Source: JAFGPS01 sp964570855
Lineage (GTDB): Bacteria; Planctomycetota; Phycisphaerae; Sedimentisphaerales; Anaerobacaceae
Reading direction: 5' to 3'
NCBI GenBank assembly: GCA_964570855.1
Contig: CAZMZR010000018.1
Coordinates: forward strand, 1 to 47,394
DNA length: 47,394 bases
Shown: one piece after another, positions 23,874 through 32,822 of the stretch
Position numbering within the stretch: position 1 is the stretch's first letter
How the letters are laid out: each line of letters begins with the position of its first letter
Notes under the pieces: model-generated
Databases searched by the model: none
The model's input: the letters and a program-made list of their open reading frames with translations, nothing else
What the model was told of the DNA's origin: nothing
Position numbers and translations under genes: made by a program

Positions 23874-24338
23874 TTATGGTAGAGTAGCATTGGAAGCAAC
23901 TATATCATCATCTATCTCGGTTGTTGTAAGGGCGCCGTTGCCTACCTCTGTCGCTGTAACGTCCGCAGTCCCATCCGGCCCCTTGGAACATATGGCGTAG
24001 TAATCTGAGCCGCCTGAGCCGCTTCCCAGAATGTAATAATATTCGGTGTTAGCGGCGGCAAAGGGGTCATAAAGCACCGAGGCGATAAGTTGAGGTCCAG
24101 GGGCAGCGCTCGCATCCAGATAAGTCGCATACGGCGTAGTGCTGCTGGTGGGATAAGCATTGCCATGGTGTATAGCATAAGACTCTATGGCGGTCTTAAG
24201 TGTCCGCAGTTCCCCCTGCGCCTTGGCGATATTGCCTTCTTCCCTCATACCTTTAAACCTCGGCAGGGCGATACCTACCAGAATAGCCATCACTGCCATC
24301 ACAATCATAAGCTCTATTAACGTAAAAGCTCTTTTCAT
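23874..24338 (-). CDS. Type IV pilin / GspG-like pseudopilin
   Basis: ATG at 24338 is preceded by AAAGGAG. The 154-residue product starts MKRAFTLIELMIVMAVMAIL, followed by the GspG-typical LPRFKGMREEGNIAKAQGEL and RTLKTAIESYAIHHGNAYP. The short leader before the cleavage site is only 4-5 residues. The C-terminal half has YYYILGSGSGGSDYYAICSK and a glycine/threonine-rich end, in line with a major pilin or pseudopilin. It could serve a type IVa-like pilus or a pseudopilus; the PilM/N/O genes favour the pilus reading. Confidence 0.92.
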   Translation of the reverse strand: MKRAFTLIELMIVMAVMAILVGIALPRFKGMREEGNIAKAQGELRTLKTAIESYAIHHGNAYPTSSTTPYATYLDASAAPGPQLIASVLYDPFAAANTEYYYILGSGSGGSDYYAICSKGPDGTADVTATEVGNGALTTTEIDDDIVASNATLP

Positions 24339-24419
24339 TTTGATTTCTCCTTTCTGTTCCTTTAGTAAAACACAATTCATTTTAGTTTCTCCTTTAGTTT
24401 TTTCGAAATATAGAGACTT

Positions 24420-25634
24420 CTATCTCCTTAATAGCTTGACCATGTCAAACATTGGCAAAAGCATAGAGGCCATTGTAAATGCCACAATTACCCCCATTAC
24501 GATTAATAGCATCGGTTCCAGACTGGTGACCAGTTTTTTAATACTGTAACCAGTGGCACGATCATAAAAGTCGCTAATCTTATATAACATTCTTTCGAGG
24601 TTTCCGGATTCTTCACCTACGGAGATCATCTGAATAGTATCCGGTGGAAACTCTTCGCTGACCTTAAGACTTTCTGCAAGGCTTTCACCCTTTTCTACGG
24701 ACTGGCGCATCTGCTTTATAACCCTGCCCAATGCCTGGTTATTCACCACATCGCTGACAATATTGAGGGATTCCAGAATAGGTACTCCGCTGCCGACCAA
24801 GGTGCCTAACGTGCGGGCAAACCGGGAAATACAAGTCTTGCGAACTATCTGCCCTATGATAGGCAGTTTTAAACTGGCTTTGTCAAATCTGAACCTGCCT
24901 GTCTTAGTTCTGATATATTTTCTTAGCCCGAAGACCATTAGTACACCCGACAAGATAAATACGTACCAGAATTGCCTAATAGCTGTGCCTATACTATCAA
25001 GGATGATTGTGGGCAGTGGTAAGCTGATTCCTGCACGATTGAATATTTCTACGAATTTCGGAATAAGAAAAGCAGCTATAAAAACAATTACTCCTGTAGC
25101 GGCTACGATTAAGATTATGGGGTAATACAGAGCTTCTTTTATCTTCCGCTGTAAATCCGCCTGGCTCTCAGAAAATTCAGCGTATCTGGTCAGGACCCCG
25201 CCTAAGTTCCCACCGGCTTCAGCGGCCTTAACCATACTAACCAAAAGATTCGGGAAAACCCGCGGATGCTTCGCAAGAGCCTGCGAGAAGCTCTCTCCTG
25301 CCGACACGCCTCGGGACACGCTGCCTATTACCTCGCTGAGCTTCTTGTTCTCTGTTTGTTTTTGCAGGATTTCAAGACTGCTTGTTATACTCAAGCCGGA
25401 ATCCAGCATATTGGCCAACTGAACATTAAACATAACCTTGTCTTCAGTTTTTATTCGCTTAAAACTCCATTCTAATTGCTTCAGGTTCAAGCCTAAAAAT
25501 ACCTCGGTAATGGTTACGGGGGTATACCCCATACGGCCTAATTTCCCCGCCACTTCCTCTTGCGAGAGGGCTTCTATTATGCCTCTTACCAATTTCCCCG
25601 TGTTATCCCTGGCCCTATAATTGTAAGCAAACAA
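24420..25634 (-). CDS. pilC: PilC/GspF-like inner-membrane platform protein
   Basis: The 404-residue product has the two repeated GspF domains (~65-190 and ~270-390; LANMLDSGLSITSSLEILQ and LGTLVGSGVPILESLNIV) and three membrane segments near 170-190, 215-235 and 375-395. It binds the PilB ATPase and the growing pilus at the inner membrane. It follows pilB by 3 bp. Confidence 0.95.
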   Translation of the reverse strand: MFAYNYRARDNTGKLVRGIIEALSQEEVAGKLGRMGYTPVTITEVFLGLNLKQLEWSFKRIKTEDKVMFNVQLANMLDSGLSITSSLEILQKQTENKKLSEVIGSVSRGVSAGESFSQALAKHPRVFPNLLVSMVKAAEAGGNLGGVLTRYAEFSESQADLQRKIKEALYYPIILIVAATGVIVFIAAFLIPKFVEIFNRAGISLPLPTIILDSIGTAIRQFWYVFILSGVLMVFGLRKYIRTKTGRFRFDKASLKLPIIGQIVRKTCISRFARTLGTLVGSGVPILESLNIVSDVVNNQALGRVIKQMRQSVEKGESLAESLKVSEEFPPDTIQMISVGEESGNLERMLYKISDFYDRATGYSIKKLVTSLEPMLLIVMGVIVAFTMASMLLPMFDMVKLLRR

Positions 25635-25637
25635 TGT

Positions 25638-27257
25638 TTATATCTCCTCAGTAACACGCATAACTTCCTCTTTAGTAGTTATACCGTCATTTATTTTCTT
25701 TTGGCCATCTTCACAAAGTAATTGCATACCTGCTTCAACTGCAGCCCTGCGGATTTGGTCAGCAGAAGCCTTTGTGGAAATTAATTCTCTGATTTTTTCA
25801 CTTGGTCTCATTAACTCAAAAATTCCTATTCGGCCTCTAAGACCGGTCTTAAGACACCCTTTGCAGCCTTTACCTTTACACTCGGTGCAAATTGTGCGTA
25901 CCAGCCGCTGCGACAATACCCCAATAACGGAGGACGAAATCAGAAACGGCTCGACTCCCATATCAACAAGCCTGGTGACTGCGCTTGGAGCATCGTTAGT
26001 ATGAAGAGTAGAAAAGACAAGATGGCCGGTTAATGCTGCCTGAACAGCCGCTTTGGCTGTCTCGGCGTTACGAATTTCCCCCACCATTATGACATCGGGA
26101 TCCTGCCTTAAGACAGCGGATAAACCCTCGGCGAAGCTAAGATCGATTTTAGGATTGACCTGCATTTGGCGAATACCCGCCAGGTGATATTCGATTGGGT
26201 CCTCAATTGTAATAATGTTTTTGTCTTCAGAATTTATGGCGTTCAGGGATGTGTACAGTGTAGTAGTTTTGCCCGAACCTGTAGGACCGCAAACTAAAAT
26301 TATTCCGTGGGGGAAAGAAATCAATTTCTTATATTGAGACAGAATAGAAGAAGAAAAGCCTAATTGTTTTAGTTCCAGAATTACCCGGCTTCTATCCAGA
26401 AGACGCAAAACTACGTTTTCACCATAGATAGTAGGAATGCAGGAGAAACGGATATCGATATCACGGCCTTCCATCTTAATCTGAATACGGCCGTCCTGGG
26501 GAATACGTCTTTCAGAAATGTCCAGGTCAGCCATTACTTTAATGCGAGAGATAATAGCGGATTGTAGATACTTAGGTGGACTGGTACGCTCATGGAGCAG
26601 TCCATCAAGTCTGAACCTGATTCTGAGTGTATCTTCCTCCGGCTCTATATGGATGTCACTTGCTCCCTTATGTACTGCTTCGATAATCATCGTATTAACC
26701 AGTCTTATTACCGGTGGCTCTTCGGCAATCCCCTGGAGCTTCTTCAATTCCGTTTCCTGGCCGGGCTTAATTTCCAGTTTTTCCCGGTCAAGACTTTCGA
26801 TTACTTCTTCTAATGTTCCTTTAGCCGAGTAGTGCTGATCAATCGCTTTTTTAATCTCTGTCTCCGCCGCTAGAGCCGATTCAATATTAAGGCCGGTCTT
26901 TATATGCAGTTGATCTATCGCAAAGATATCCGAGGGTTCAACCATGGCCACGGTTAAGTCGTTGCCTATTCTTAAAATGGGAATAAGAAGATATTTTCTG
27001 GCAAGATACTCAGGTATCAAATCAATAATCTCAGGATCAATAAGATAATTGGATAAATCGACAAATGGCACGTTGAATTGCTGACTTAAGAACGCAGCTA
27101 AATCCTCCTCGCTGATTAAGCCTTTTTTAGTAAGAATTTTCCGCAAGGGCTTCGCGTCTGCTCTGGCCTCGAGTTTTACCTGTCTGAGTTGCTCCTCAGT
27201 AATAACTCCTTTTTCCACCAGGCTTTCACCAAGCAATTTTTTCTGAGCTACTGCCAT
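25638..27257 (-). CDS. pilB: PilB/GspE-like pilus extension ATPase
   Basis: ATG at 27257 is used; a GTG at 27266 overlapping the upstream stop is also possible. The 539-residue product has an MshEN-type N-terminal region with two similar halves (LLGESLVEKGVITEEQL and LRKILTKKGLISEEDLAAFL), a family where some members bind cyclic di-GMP. The core has Walker A GPTGSGKTT, Walker B-like VIMVGEIRNAETA and HLVFSTLHTNDA. A four-cysteine zinc motif CTECKGKGCKGC is present. It powers pilin polymerisation. No PilT retraction ATPase lies in the window. Confidence 0.95.
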   Translation of the reverse strand: MAVAQKKLLGESLVEKGVITEEQLRQVKLEARADAKPLRKILTKKGLISEEDLAAFLSQQFNVPFVDLSNYLIDPEIIDLIPEYLARKYLLIPILRIGNDLTVAMVEPSDIFAIDQLHIKTGLNIESALAAETEIKKAIDQHYSAKGTLEEVIESLDREKLEIKPGQETELKKLQGIAEEPPVIRLVNTMIIEAVHKGASDIHIEPEEDTLRIRFRLDGLLHERTSPPKYLQSAIISRIKVMADLDISERRIPQDGRIQIKMEGRDIDIRFSCIPTIYGENVVLRLLDRSRVILELKQLGFSSSILSQYKKLISFPHGIILVCGPTGSGKTTTLYTSLNAINSEDKNIITIEDPIEYHLAGIRQMQVNPKIDLSFAEGLSAVLRQDPDVIMVGEIRNAETAKAAVQAALTGHLVFSTLHTNDAPSAVTRLVDMGVEPFLISSSVIGVLSQRLVRTICTECKGKGCKGCLKTGLRGRIGIFELMRPSEKIRELISTKASADQIRRAAVEAGMQLLCEDGQKKINDGITTKEEVMRVTEEI

Positions 27258-27265
27258 CGTGCACA

Positions 27266-27637
27266 CTACTGTCCTATAAGTTCTTTGATTTTCGAAAGCA
27301 AGATTTCTGGTTCAAATGGCTTGATTATATATGCATCAGCGCCGACTTCTTCGCCGAGCTTTATATCTTTTTCCTGCGCTTTTGCTGTAAACAATATTAT
27401 AGGAATCTTCGTGTATCTTGTATCTTTCTTAAGCAGCCCGCAAACCTTATAACCATTTATCTTGGGCAACATCAAGTCCAGTACGATTAAATCTGGTTTT
27501 TCGGTTTTTGCCTTCTCAAGCCCTTCCTGACCTTCGCTGGCAGTTATGACTTCATAGTCATGATGTTCAAGATACATTTTGACCACCTTGACAATACCTT
27601 CTTCGTCATCAACAATAAGTATCTTCTTTAAGTTCAT
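27266..27637 (-). CDS. Stand-alone receiver at the head of the pilus operon
   Basis: The 123-residue product is a full single receiver (LIVDDEEGIVKVVKMYL, LIVLDLMLPKINGYKVC, LFTAKAQ, AYIIKPFEP) of the PilG/PleD-receiver type. Its stop overlaps the possible GTG start of pilB by one base. A GAGGGG site precedes the ATG. It may regulate the pilus motor or simply be co-expressed with it. Confidence 0.92.
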   Translation of the reverse strand: MNLKKILIVDDEEGIVKVVKMYLEHHDYEVITASEGQEGLEKAKTEKPDLIVLDLMLPKINGYKVCGLLKKDTRYTKIPIILFTAKAQEKDIKLGEEVGADAYIIKPFEPEILLSKIKELIGQ

Positions 27638-27654
27638 AAAGCCCCTCAGAGTGT

Positions 27655-28131
27655 CTAATACGCCCCCAAAACACTACCAATCCCTTCTATTATTAAAATA
27701 ACCCGCCGTAAAGAGTCATCAAACGAGCAATGAACTTCGGACAAAGTCAGTTCACCAGACACCGTCACCCTAAGCGGCGTTTCACCTGCACGCGGTTGAT
27801 CAGGACTATGTTTCTGTCGAACTAATTGGCAGTTTCCAAATAATCCCCCTTTACAAACCCCCATCGCCACGTCAGATTTTGCCTGTAATCTGGGTAGGCT
27901 TTTTAATCCAGCAGTGCATCTCGTTGCCTTTCTTAAGTCGTCAAATCCTTTGAGTAAGTTTAGTTGAATCTCTCTGATGAACACCGGAGGCTTCTTGACC
28001 TTCTTATCGGAACGACCGGTATTAGCTGAACCTATCAACGCTTTTTCTAATGGCAGGAATTTTGTCGAATGTAAGAATTTTTTCAGGTGTGGTAATTTTT
28101 TCTTATGTAAGGGGTATTGATTGCCCGACAT
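27655..28131 (-). CDS. Hypothetical protein, doubtful
   Basis: An open frame of 158 codons begins 17 bp upstream of the receiver gene in the same direction. The N-terminal half is lysine-rich; the C-terminal half alternates hydrophobic residues (TPLRVTVSGELTLSEVHCSF) and could be a real beta domain. I recognise no family. It is divergent from kaiB. It may be a first gene of the pilus operon or a chance frame. Confidence 0.35.
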   Translation of the reverse strand: MSGNQYPLHKKKLPHLKKFLHSTKFLPLEKALIGSANTGRSDKKVKKPPVFIREIQLNLLKGFDDLRKATRCTAGLKSLPRLQAKSDVAMGVCKGGLFGNCQLVRQKHSPDQPRAGETPLRVTVSGELTLSEVHCSFDDSLRRVILIIEGIGSVLGAY

Positions 28132-28363
28132 AGATAAACGAAGGGAATTGGGATTTTTTGGGGGTTAAAAAAGTGGCTGAAATATCGCCGGACGAGAAAA
28201 TATGGGGGCTTGTAAAAACAACACCGTACAAAACGACTACCTCACCTGAAGCGGCCAGCAACGAAAAACTCTGACTTTGTACAAGATGAACACGGACAAT
28301 CTGCGCTCGAAATGACCTGTGTCAATCTATGTGTTTTTATGGACTAAACGAAGGAGATTAGAG
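28132..28363 (+). promoter_or_regulatory. Upstream region of kaiB
   Basis: The ~230 bp between the divergent hypothetical gene and kaiB should hold the kaiBC promoter. I found no clear -35/-10 pair. A short in-frame stretch starting at a GTG near 28172 (VAEISPDEKIWGLVK) could be a leader peptide of ~33 residues, weakly supported. Confidence 0.35.
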
Positions 28364-28642
28364 ATGGCAACAAAGTATGTTTTAAAATTATACGTTACAG
28401 GCCAGACAACTAATTCCGTAAAAGCGATAGGTAATTTGAAGAACATCCTCAAAGATGGATTAAAGGATATTTGTAAATTGGAGGTCATCGATGTTTTAAA
28501 GAATCCGCAACTGGCTGAGAAAGATAAGATTATGGCTACACCCGCATTAGTGAAAGTTTTACCTCCGCCGATCAGGAAAATTATTGGTGATTTGTCAGAT
28601 AAAAAAAAGGTCCTATCAGGCCTTAATCTGACGATCGGATAA
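28364..28642 (+). CDS. kaiB: Circadian clock-type protein KaiB
   Basis: ATG at 28364 follows AAGGAG; the frame extends 15 codons upstream without similarity. The 92-residue product matches cyanobacterial KaiB throughout: YVLKLYVTGQTTNSVKAI, VIDVLKNPQLAEKDKIMATP, VLPPPIRKIIGDLSDKKKVL. The three prolines near the fold-switch region are kept. In cyanobacteria KaiB changes fold to bind phosphorylated KaiC and sequester KaiA. It lacks the acidic tail of Synechococcus KaiB. It is 15 bp upstream of kaiC. Confidence 0.96.
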   Translation: MATKYVLKLYVTGQTTNSVKAIGNLKNILKDGLKDICKLEVIDVLKNPQLAEKDKIMATPALVKVLPPPIRKIIGDLSDKKKVLSGLNLTIG

Positions 28643-28657
28643 TAAGGAGACAAGAAA

Positions 28658-30187
28658 ATGGCAAATAAATTAAACAAAGTTCCATCGGGAATACCCGGAT
28701 TCGATGAAATCTCTCATGGCGGAGTACCAAAAGGCAGGACCACACTTGCCAGCGGGACGAGTGGTTCGGGTAAGACGGTGTTTTCCTCCCAGTTTCTTTA
28801 TAAGGGTATTACAGAGTGTGGCGAGAACGGTGTATTTGTAACCTTTGAGGAAAGCCCCCAGGATATCATCAGGAATGTGAAAGGCTTTGGCTGGAATATA
28901 GAAAAGCTGGTAAAAGAAAACAAGTGGGCTTTTGTGGATGCTTCTCCGGATTATTCCAGCAGTGTCGAGGTCGGCCAATATGATTTAGGTGCCTTCCTGG
29001 CAAGAATTGCCCATGCCGTAAAGAAGGTAAAAGCCAAAAGAGTCGTGATTGATTCAGTATCGGCTCTTTTCGCACATTATCAGGATTCGGGGGTTATCCG
29101 CTGGGAGTTACACAAGCTTGCTGCCAACCTCAAAGAAAGCAATGTAACATGTATCATGACAGCAGAAAGACCGCTCGAAGACGGACAAATCAGCCGTTAC
29201 GGCGTTGAGGAATTCGTTTCCGACAATGTGATACTTCTGCATAACCGTCTGAATTCACATGGAGAAAGGGAACGAACCATTGAAATCCTCAAATTCCGCG
29301 GTTTATCCCACGATTCCGAAGAAGCTCCTTTGCTTGTAAGTGTTCGAGGAATAAACATTTATCCCAGACCCAAGCCAAAGCTAAGAGGAAAAGGATTTTC
29401 GCAAAAAATATCCACCGGAATCAAAGGATTGGATGAGCTGCTTTATGGGGGGATATATAAGAATTCCACTACCTTGATTACAGGTGCCTCAGGTTCGGGA
29501 AAAACGGTTACCACATTACACTTTATTATGGAAGGAGCCAAACACGGAGAGAAATCGCTTCTCATCGAATTTGAGGAAAGTCCTGACCAGTTATACAGGA
29601 ATGCCGCATCCTTTGGCTGGGACTTAAAAAAATATGTGGATAATGGAATTGTGGAGTTGCTTTGCCACTATCCTGAAGACCTAAGGGCAGAGCAATATTT
29701 GCAGATGATCCAGGATCTGGTCATAACTAAAAAGGCAAAGAGAGTTGTCTTTGATTCGATTTCGGACATTCAGAGGATTTATAACGAGCGGAGATTCCGG
29801 ACATTCGTAATCGGCCTAAACGCCTTTTTGAAAAGTCACGATGTTACCTCAGTTTTTACTAATACCACTTCCCAGATTTTGGGAATAACAGAAATAACCG
29901 AAACACACCTTTCCACCGCCAGTGACAATATTATCATTCTAAAATATGTGGAACTGGAAGGCATGATGCACAGGATTATGAGTGTGTTGAAACAGAGGGG
30001 TTCGCCGCACAAGAAGGAATTAGTGGAATTTGAAATAACCGAAAATGCTGGTGTAGAGATCATAGGGCCGTTTAAGGGTGTAGAGAACCTGATGAGCGGC
30101 TTTGCCAGAAGAATCTACCAGATGGGACTTGACAGGAAAGAGGCAGGAAAAGACATAATAGCAGATATTGCTGCAGGCAAAATATAA
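28658..30187 (+). CDS. kaiC: KaiC, two-domain clock ATPase/autokinase
   Basis: The 509-residue product has tandem RecA-like domains. CI has Walker A GTSGSGKT (33-40) and catalytic E64/E65. CII has GASGSGKT (276-283) and E306/E307. The residues matching the cyanobacterial phosphorylation pair S431/T432 are present as S419/T420 in HLSTASD. The segment VENLMSGFARRI (476-487) corresponds to the A-loop, followed by a ~20-residue tail. This suggests autokinase and ATPase activity are possible. KaiA is not in the window, and most non-cyanobacterial Kai systems lack it; such KaiBC pairs may act as hourglass timers or stress regulators. It starts with AAGGAG upstream. Confidence 0.97.
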   Translation: MANKLNKVPSGIPGFDEISHGGVPKGRTTLASGTSGSGKTVFSSQFLYKGITECGENGVFVTFEESPQDIIRNVKGFGWNIEKLVKENKWAFVDASPDYSSSVEVGQYDLGAFLARIAHAVKKVKAKRVVIDSVSALFAHYQDSGVIRWELHKLAANLKESNVTCIMTAERPLEDGQISRYGVEEFVSDNVILLHNRLNSHGERERTIEILKFRGLSHDSEEAPLLVSVRGINIYPRPKPKLRGKGFSQKISTGIKGLDELLYGGIYKNSTTLITGASGSGKTVTTLHFIMEGAKHGEKSLLIEFEESPDQLYRNAASFGWDLKKYVDNGIVELLCHYPEDLRAEQYLQMIQDLVITKKAKRVVFDSISDIQRIYNERRFRTFVIGLNAFLKSHDVTSVFTNTTSQILGITEITETHLSTASDNIIILKYVELEGMMHRIMSVLKQRGSPHKKELVEFEITENAGVEIIGPFKGVENLMSGFARRIYQMGLDRKEAGKDIIADIAAGKI

Positions 30188-30220
30188 CGGGCAGCATACA
30201 GAAGAAATATAGAAAGGTTA

Positions 30221-30436
30221 TTGAGATGCCGGCGAAGGCAAAAATCAGCAAAGGTCAAATATCTGCTCAAGCGATTGAAAGAATTGTATCAAATTTGTAA
30301 GTTGGAGATGCCCAGACAATACAAATTACATTCCTTCCGTCACCACTTTGAAAGTCTCTGTGCAAACCATAATATTGCTTATCGCAAGGCACTTGCCTGG
30401 CTGGGACGCAGTTCGTCACAGATGCTGGATTTATGA
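30221..30436 (+). pseudogene. Remnant of a tyrosine integrase C-terminus
   Basis: The 71-codon frame contains YKLHSFRHHFESLCANHN and ALAWLGRSSSQMLDL, which match the H-x-x-R and late-H blocks of phage-type integrases. A TGA stop falls exactly where the catalytic Tyr segment (LY) should appear; adding a base would restore LYEVLNRW. The region upstream has no matching catalytic Arg block. It is therefore a broken fragment, not related closely to the two complete integrases. Confidence 0.75.
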
Positions 30437-30516
30437 GGTGCTGAACAGATGGCGGACACTTGGCTATAGTTTATAATGCCCCAAAGATGTGACGCTATAA
30501 ATTGGTATATCCTTCT

Positions 30517-31044
30517 TCACAACCGAACCAGTTTTCGTGGGGCAGGTGAACGGGAGCAGGTAATTGCTACTCGGCCCGTGTCGGCTAAGATGATGCGTTC
30601 TCTATCGATCGATGGCACTTTTAACCACTCCGCAGAAAGAATTGCGGCTAAATCTTCCACCATTTTCATGAACTCATTATAATCGGTTGGCTTGACCATA
30701 TAAAAGCTGCAACCCAATTCGTAGCATCGTTCAATCTGGCTTGGCTCGTCTGTTGTTGTCAGCATAATCACGGGAATTTTTAACAGTTCTTCATTTTCCT
30801 TAATCTTACGAAGGACCTCTATACCGTCAACCTTGGGTATCCGAATATCAAGCAGCAAGAGATAACGACTCTTTTCCTCGCATTTTACTTCATCTTGCCC
30901 TTTGAATAGAAAATCCAATATTTCTTGGCCGTCCTTGAAATGTAAGAAATCACTATCGACACAACTGCGCCACAGGTGTCTCTTAACAAGCTCAAAGTGA
31001 CCTATATCATCTTCAACAATAAGAATAATCATATCTTCTTTCAT
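30517..31044 (-). CDS. Stand-alone receiver, Rcp1-like
   Basis: ATG at 31044 (MKEDMIILIVEDD) is chosen; the gene overlaps the end of the upstream kinase by 32 bp (20 bp if the next ATG is used). The 175-residue product has ILIVEDDIGHFELVKRHL, LLLLDIRIPKVDGIEVL, VIMLTTTDEPSQIERC and FYMVKPTDYNEF. It ends in ~30 residues without family similarity. It is the probable partner of the kinase it overlaps. Confidence 0.9.
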   Translation of the reverse strand: MKEDMIILIVEDDIGHFELVKRHLWRSCVDSDFLHFKDGQEILDFLFKGQDEVKCEEKSRYLLLLDIRIPKVDGIEVLRKIKENEELLKIPVIMLTTTDEPSQIERCYELGCSFYMVKPTDYNEFMKMVEDLAAILSAEWLKVPSIDRERIILADTGRVAITCSRSPAPRKLVRL

Positions 31045-32593
31045 TTTGTTGTACCTTAGAACAGGAAGTCTTGGGAACATTTACGAAAGCTCTCGGCAAA
31101 GAGACAAAGAATGTACTCCCTTTTCCAAGCTCTGATTCCACCCACACGTTTCCATTATGCCTTTTGAGAATGTGTCTTACGATAGTCAAGCCAAGTCCTT
31201 CTCCGGTTTTCCTGCTGGCGTTAAGCTGATAGAATATCTCAAATATTTCACCCTGATGTTCAGGATGAATGCCAACTCCATTATCTTGTACACAATAAAT
31301 ATTCTGACCATCCTTAGTTTCACTATTGTAAACTTGTATCAAGCCCGGCCGACGGTCATCAAGATACTTCAAAGCATTATCCAAAAGATTAGAGAAGAGC
31401 TGATTTATCTGTAATGGGTCACCGAGACAAGGCCGCAGCGACTTAATTTCCACTGTCGCCCCCACTTGCTTTATCCGATATTCCATGTTATTAACAATAT
31501 CGGCCAGAACTGCATTCATATCTAACGTTCTGATACATATCTCTACATGATCCAGTCGAGAAAGCTTCAACAATCCTGACAGCAGCGAATCCATTTTTTT
31601 CACACTGGCCGAAATAAATTCCAACGCCTCAGGAATATCTTTATTCAAAGCAATCCTCACCTGTTCTTCCATGTCCGCAGCTATCCCCTTATCCTCAAGA
31701 GCTGAGCGTATCAGGCTGCAACTCTGATACAATTCATGGCTGAAACCTTGAATATTAACCAGCGGAGATCGCAAATCATGCGATGTAACATACACTAACG
31801 ATTTAAGCTCTTCATTAAGCCTTACAAGTTGCTCTTCCGCCTTCTTGCGGTCGGAGATGTCACGGGAAGTCTCTATCACCAACTTCGGTCGCCCGTCTCC
31901 GTACCACGCAGACACGCTGGAGGTACACCAGAGAGTTATTCTTTGTCCATCGGTTCCGATAACTTCTGTTTCATGTTCATGTATTTTGCCATCTTTAAAA
32001 GTATTCTCCACAATGCATGGCTTGCAGGCTTTTTCGCACCCATGGTAAACAGCATAGCATTTTTTTCCAATTAGATCTGGCCCGAATGAACGTTTCGCAA
32101 CATCGTTAGCCCACACAATATTATGTTGCTCGTCTATCATGGCCATATGATCCGTCATCGAGTTGACAATTCCCGCGAGTTTTTGCTCATCCTCCCGCAA
32201 CGTTACCTGTGCCTCACGCTTTTCAATTGCCCGGCGGATAGTCACCAACAGTTGCTCCACATCGTAGGGTTTTTGCACATAACTATAGGCGCCCATGTTA
32301 ACTGCTTCGATGGCCGACGCCTGTGAGGCATTACCGGTGAGGACTATGCATTCTGTGTCAGGCGAGTGTTTTTTGATCTCCCGCAACACCTCTAAGCCGG
32401 ACATATCAGGCAGCTTAAGGTCAATAAGAGCCGCTGCCGGTTTCTCTTCCTGGACTCTATTCATGACTACCTTGCCCTTGGCGGCAGCAATACAGGTATA
32501 ACCTTTTACTTTTAAGATGTCGGATAGGCTTTTCCTAAGCTTGGGATCATCATCTACAATGATTATTTTACTTTCTGTGGTCATAGACGACAT
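31013..32593 (-). CDS. REC-PAS histidine kinase
   Basis: The 526-residue product has a receiver (D58 in AALIDLKLPDMSG; T at VLTGNAS; K in YVQKPYD), a PAS domain (~130-255) with cysteines C179, C186, C190 and C193, and a kinase core with H272 (YVTSHDLRSPLVN) and ATPase motifs VQDNGVGIHPEHQGEIFEIF and GEGLGLTIVRHIL. It has no membrane segments. Four clustered cysteines in the PAS domain point to metal or redox sensing (inferred). The 5' end overlaps a 43-codon fossil receiver fragment. Confidence 0.92.
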   Translation of the reverse strand: MSSMTTESKIIIVDDDPKLRKSLSDILKVKGYTCIAAAKGKVVMNRVQEEKPAAALIDLKLPDMSGLEVLREIKKHSPDTECIVLTGNASQASAIEAVNMGAYSYVQKPYDVEQLLVTIRRAIEKREAQVTLREDEQKLAGIVNSMTDHMAMIDEQHNIVWANDVAKRSFGPDLIGKKCYAVYHGCEKACKPCIVENTFKDGKIHEHETEVIGTDGQRITLWCTSSVSAWYGDGRPKLVIETSRDISDRKKAEEQLVRLNEELKSLVYVTSHDLRSPLVNIQGFSHELYQSCSLIRSALEDKGIAADMEEQVRIALNKDIPEALEFISASVKKMDSLLSGLLKLSRLDHVEICIRTLDMNAVLADIVNNMEYRIKQVGATVEIKSLRPCLGDPLQINQLFSNLLDNALKYLDDRRPGLIQVYNSETKDGQNIYCVQDNGVGIHPEHQGEIFEIFYQLNASRKTGEGLGLTIVRHILKRHNGNVWVESELGKGSTFFVSLPRAFVNVPKTSCSKVQQNERRYDYSYC

Positions 32594-32699
32594 TCTCTTT
32601 TCTTGCAGTATGGGCCGGAGCCCTTTTCAGTTCCGCGTGGTTTATCCCGGTCAGGATTTTGATAAGCTCCTCAACAGAATCCTGCGGTTCGAACGTCAT
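32568..32699 (-). pseudogene. Fossil of a receiver-domain C-terminus
   Basis: A 43-codon frame, MTFEPQDSVEELIKILTGIN and then HAELKRAPAHT, resembles the end of the two-receiver protein at 41855-42688 (KPFEIEELIQILTEINQAEM). The DNA is also close over ~45 bases (32638-32674 compared with 41967-42006). The main receiver body is missing. The frame runs 26 bp into the REC-PAS kinase gene. It may now act as a small upstream frame for translation coupling. Confidence 0.6.
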
Positions 32700-32822
32700 T
32701 TTTTCACTTACCACTGCTCGTCCTTTCTGCTTCTATACGTACTCTTGAGATGTCAACACATTTTCCATACTGCTTGTACACCCGTTACATGCTGCAAGCA
32801 CAAACAAGAATAAAGATTTAAC

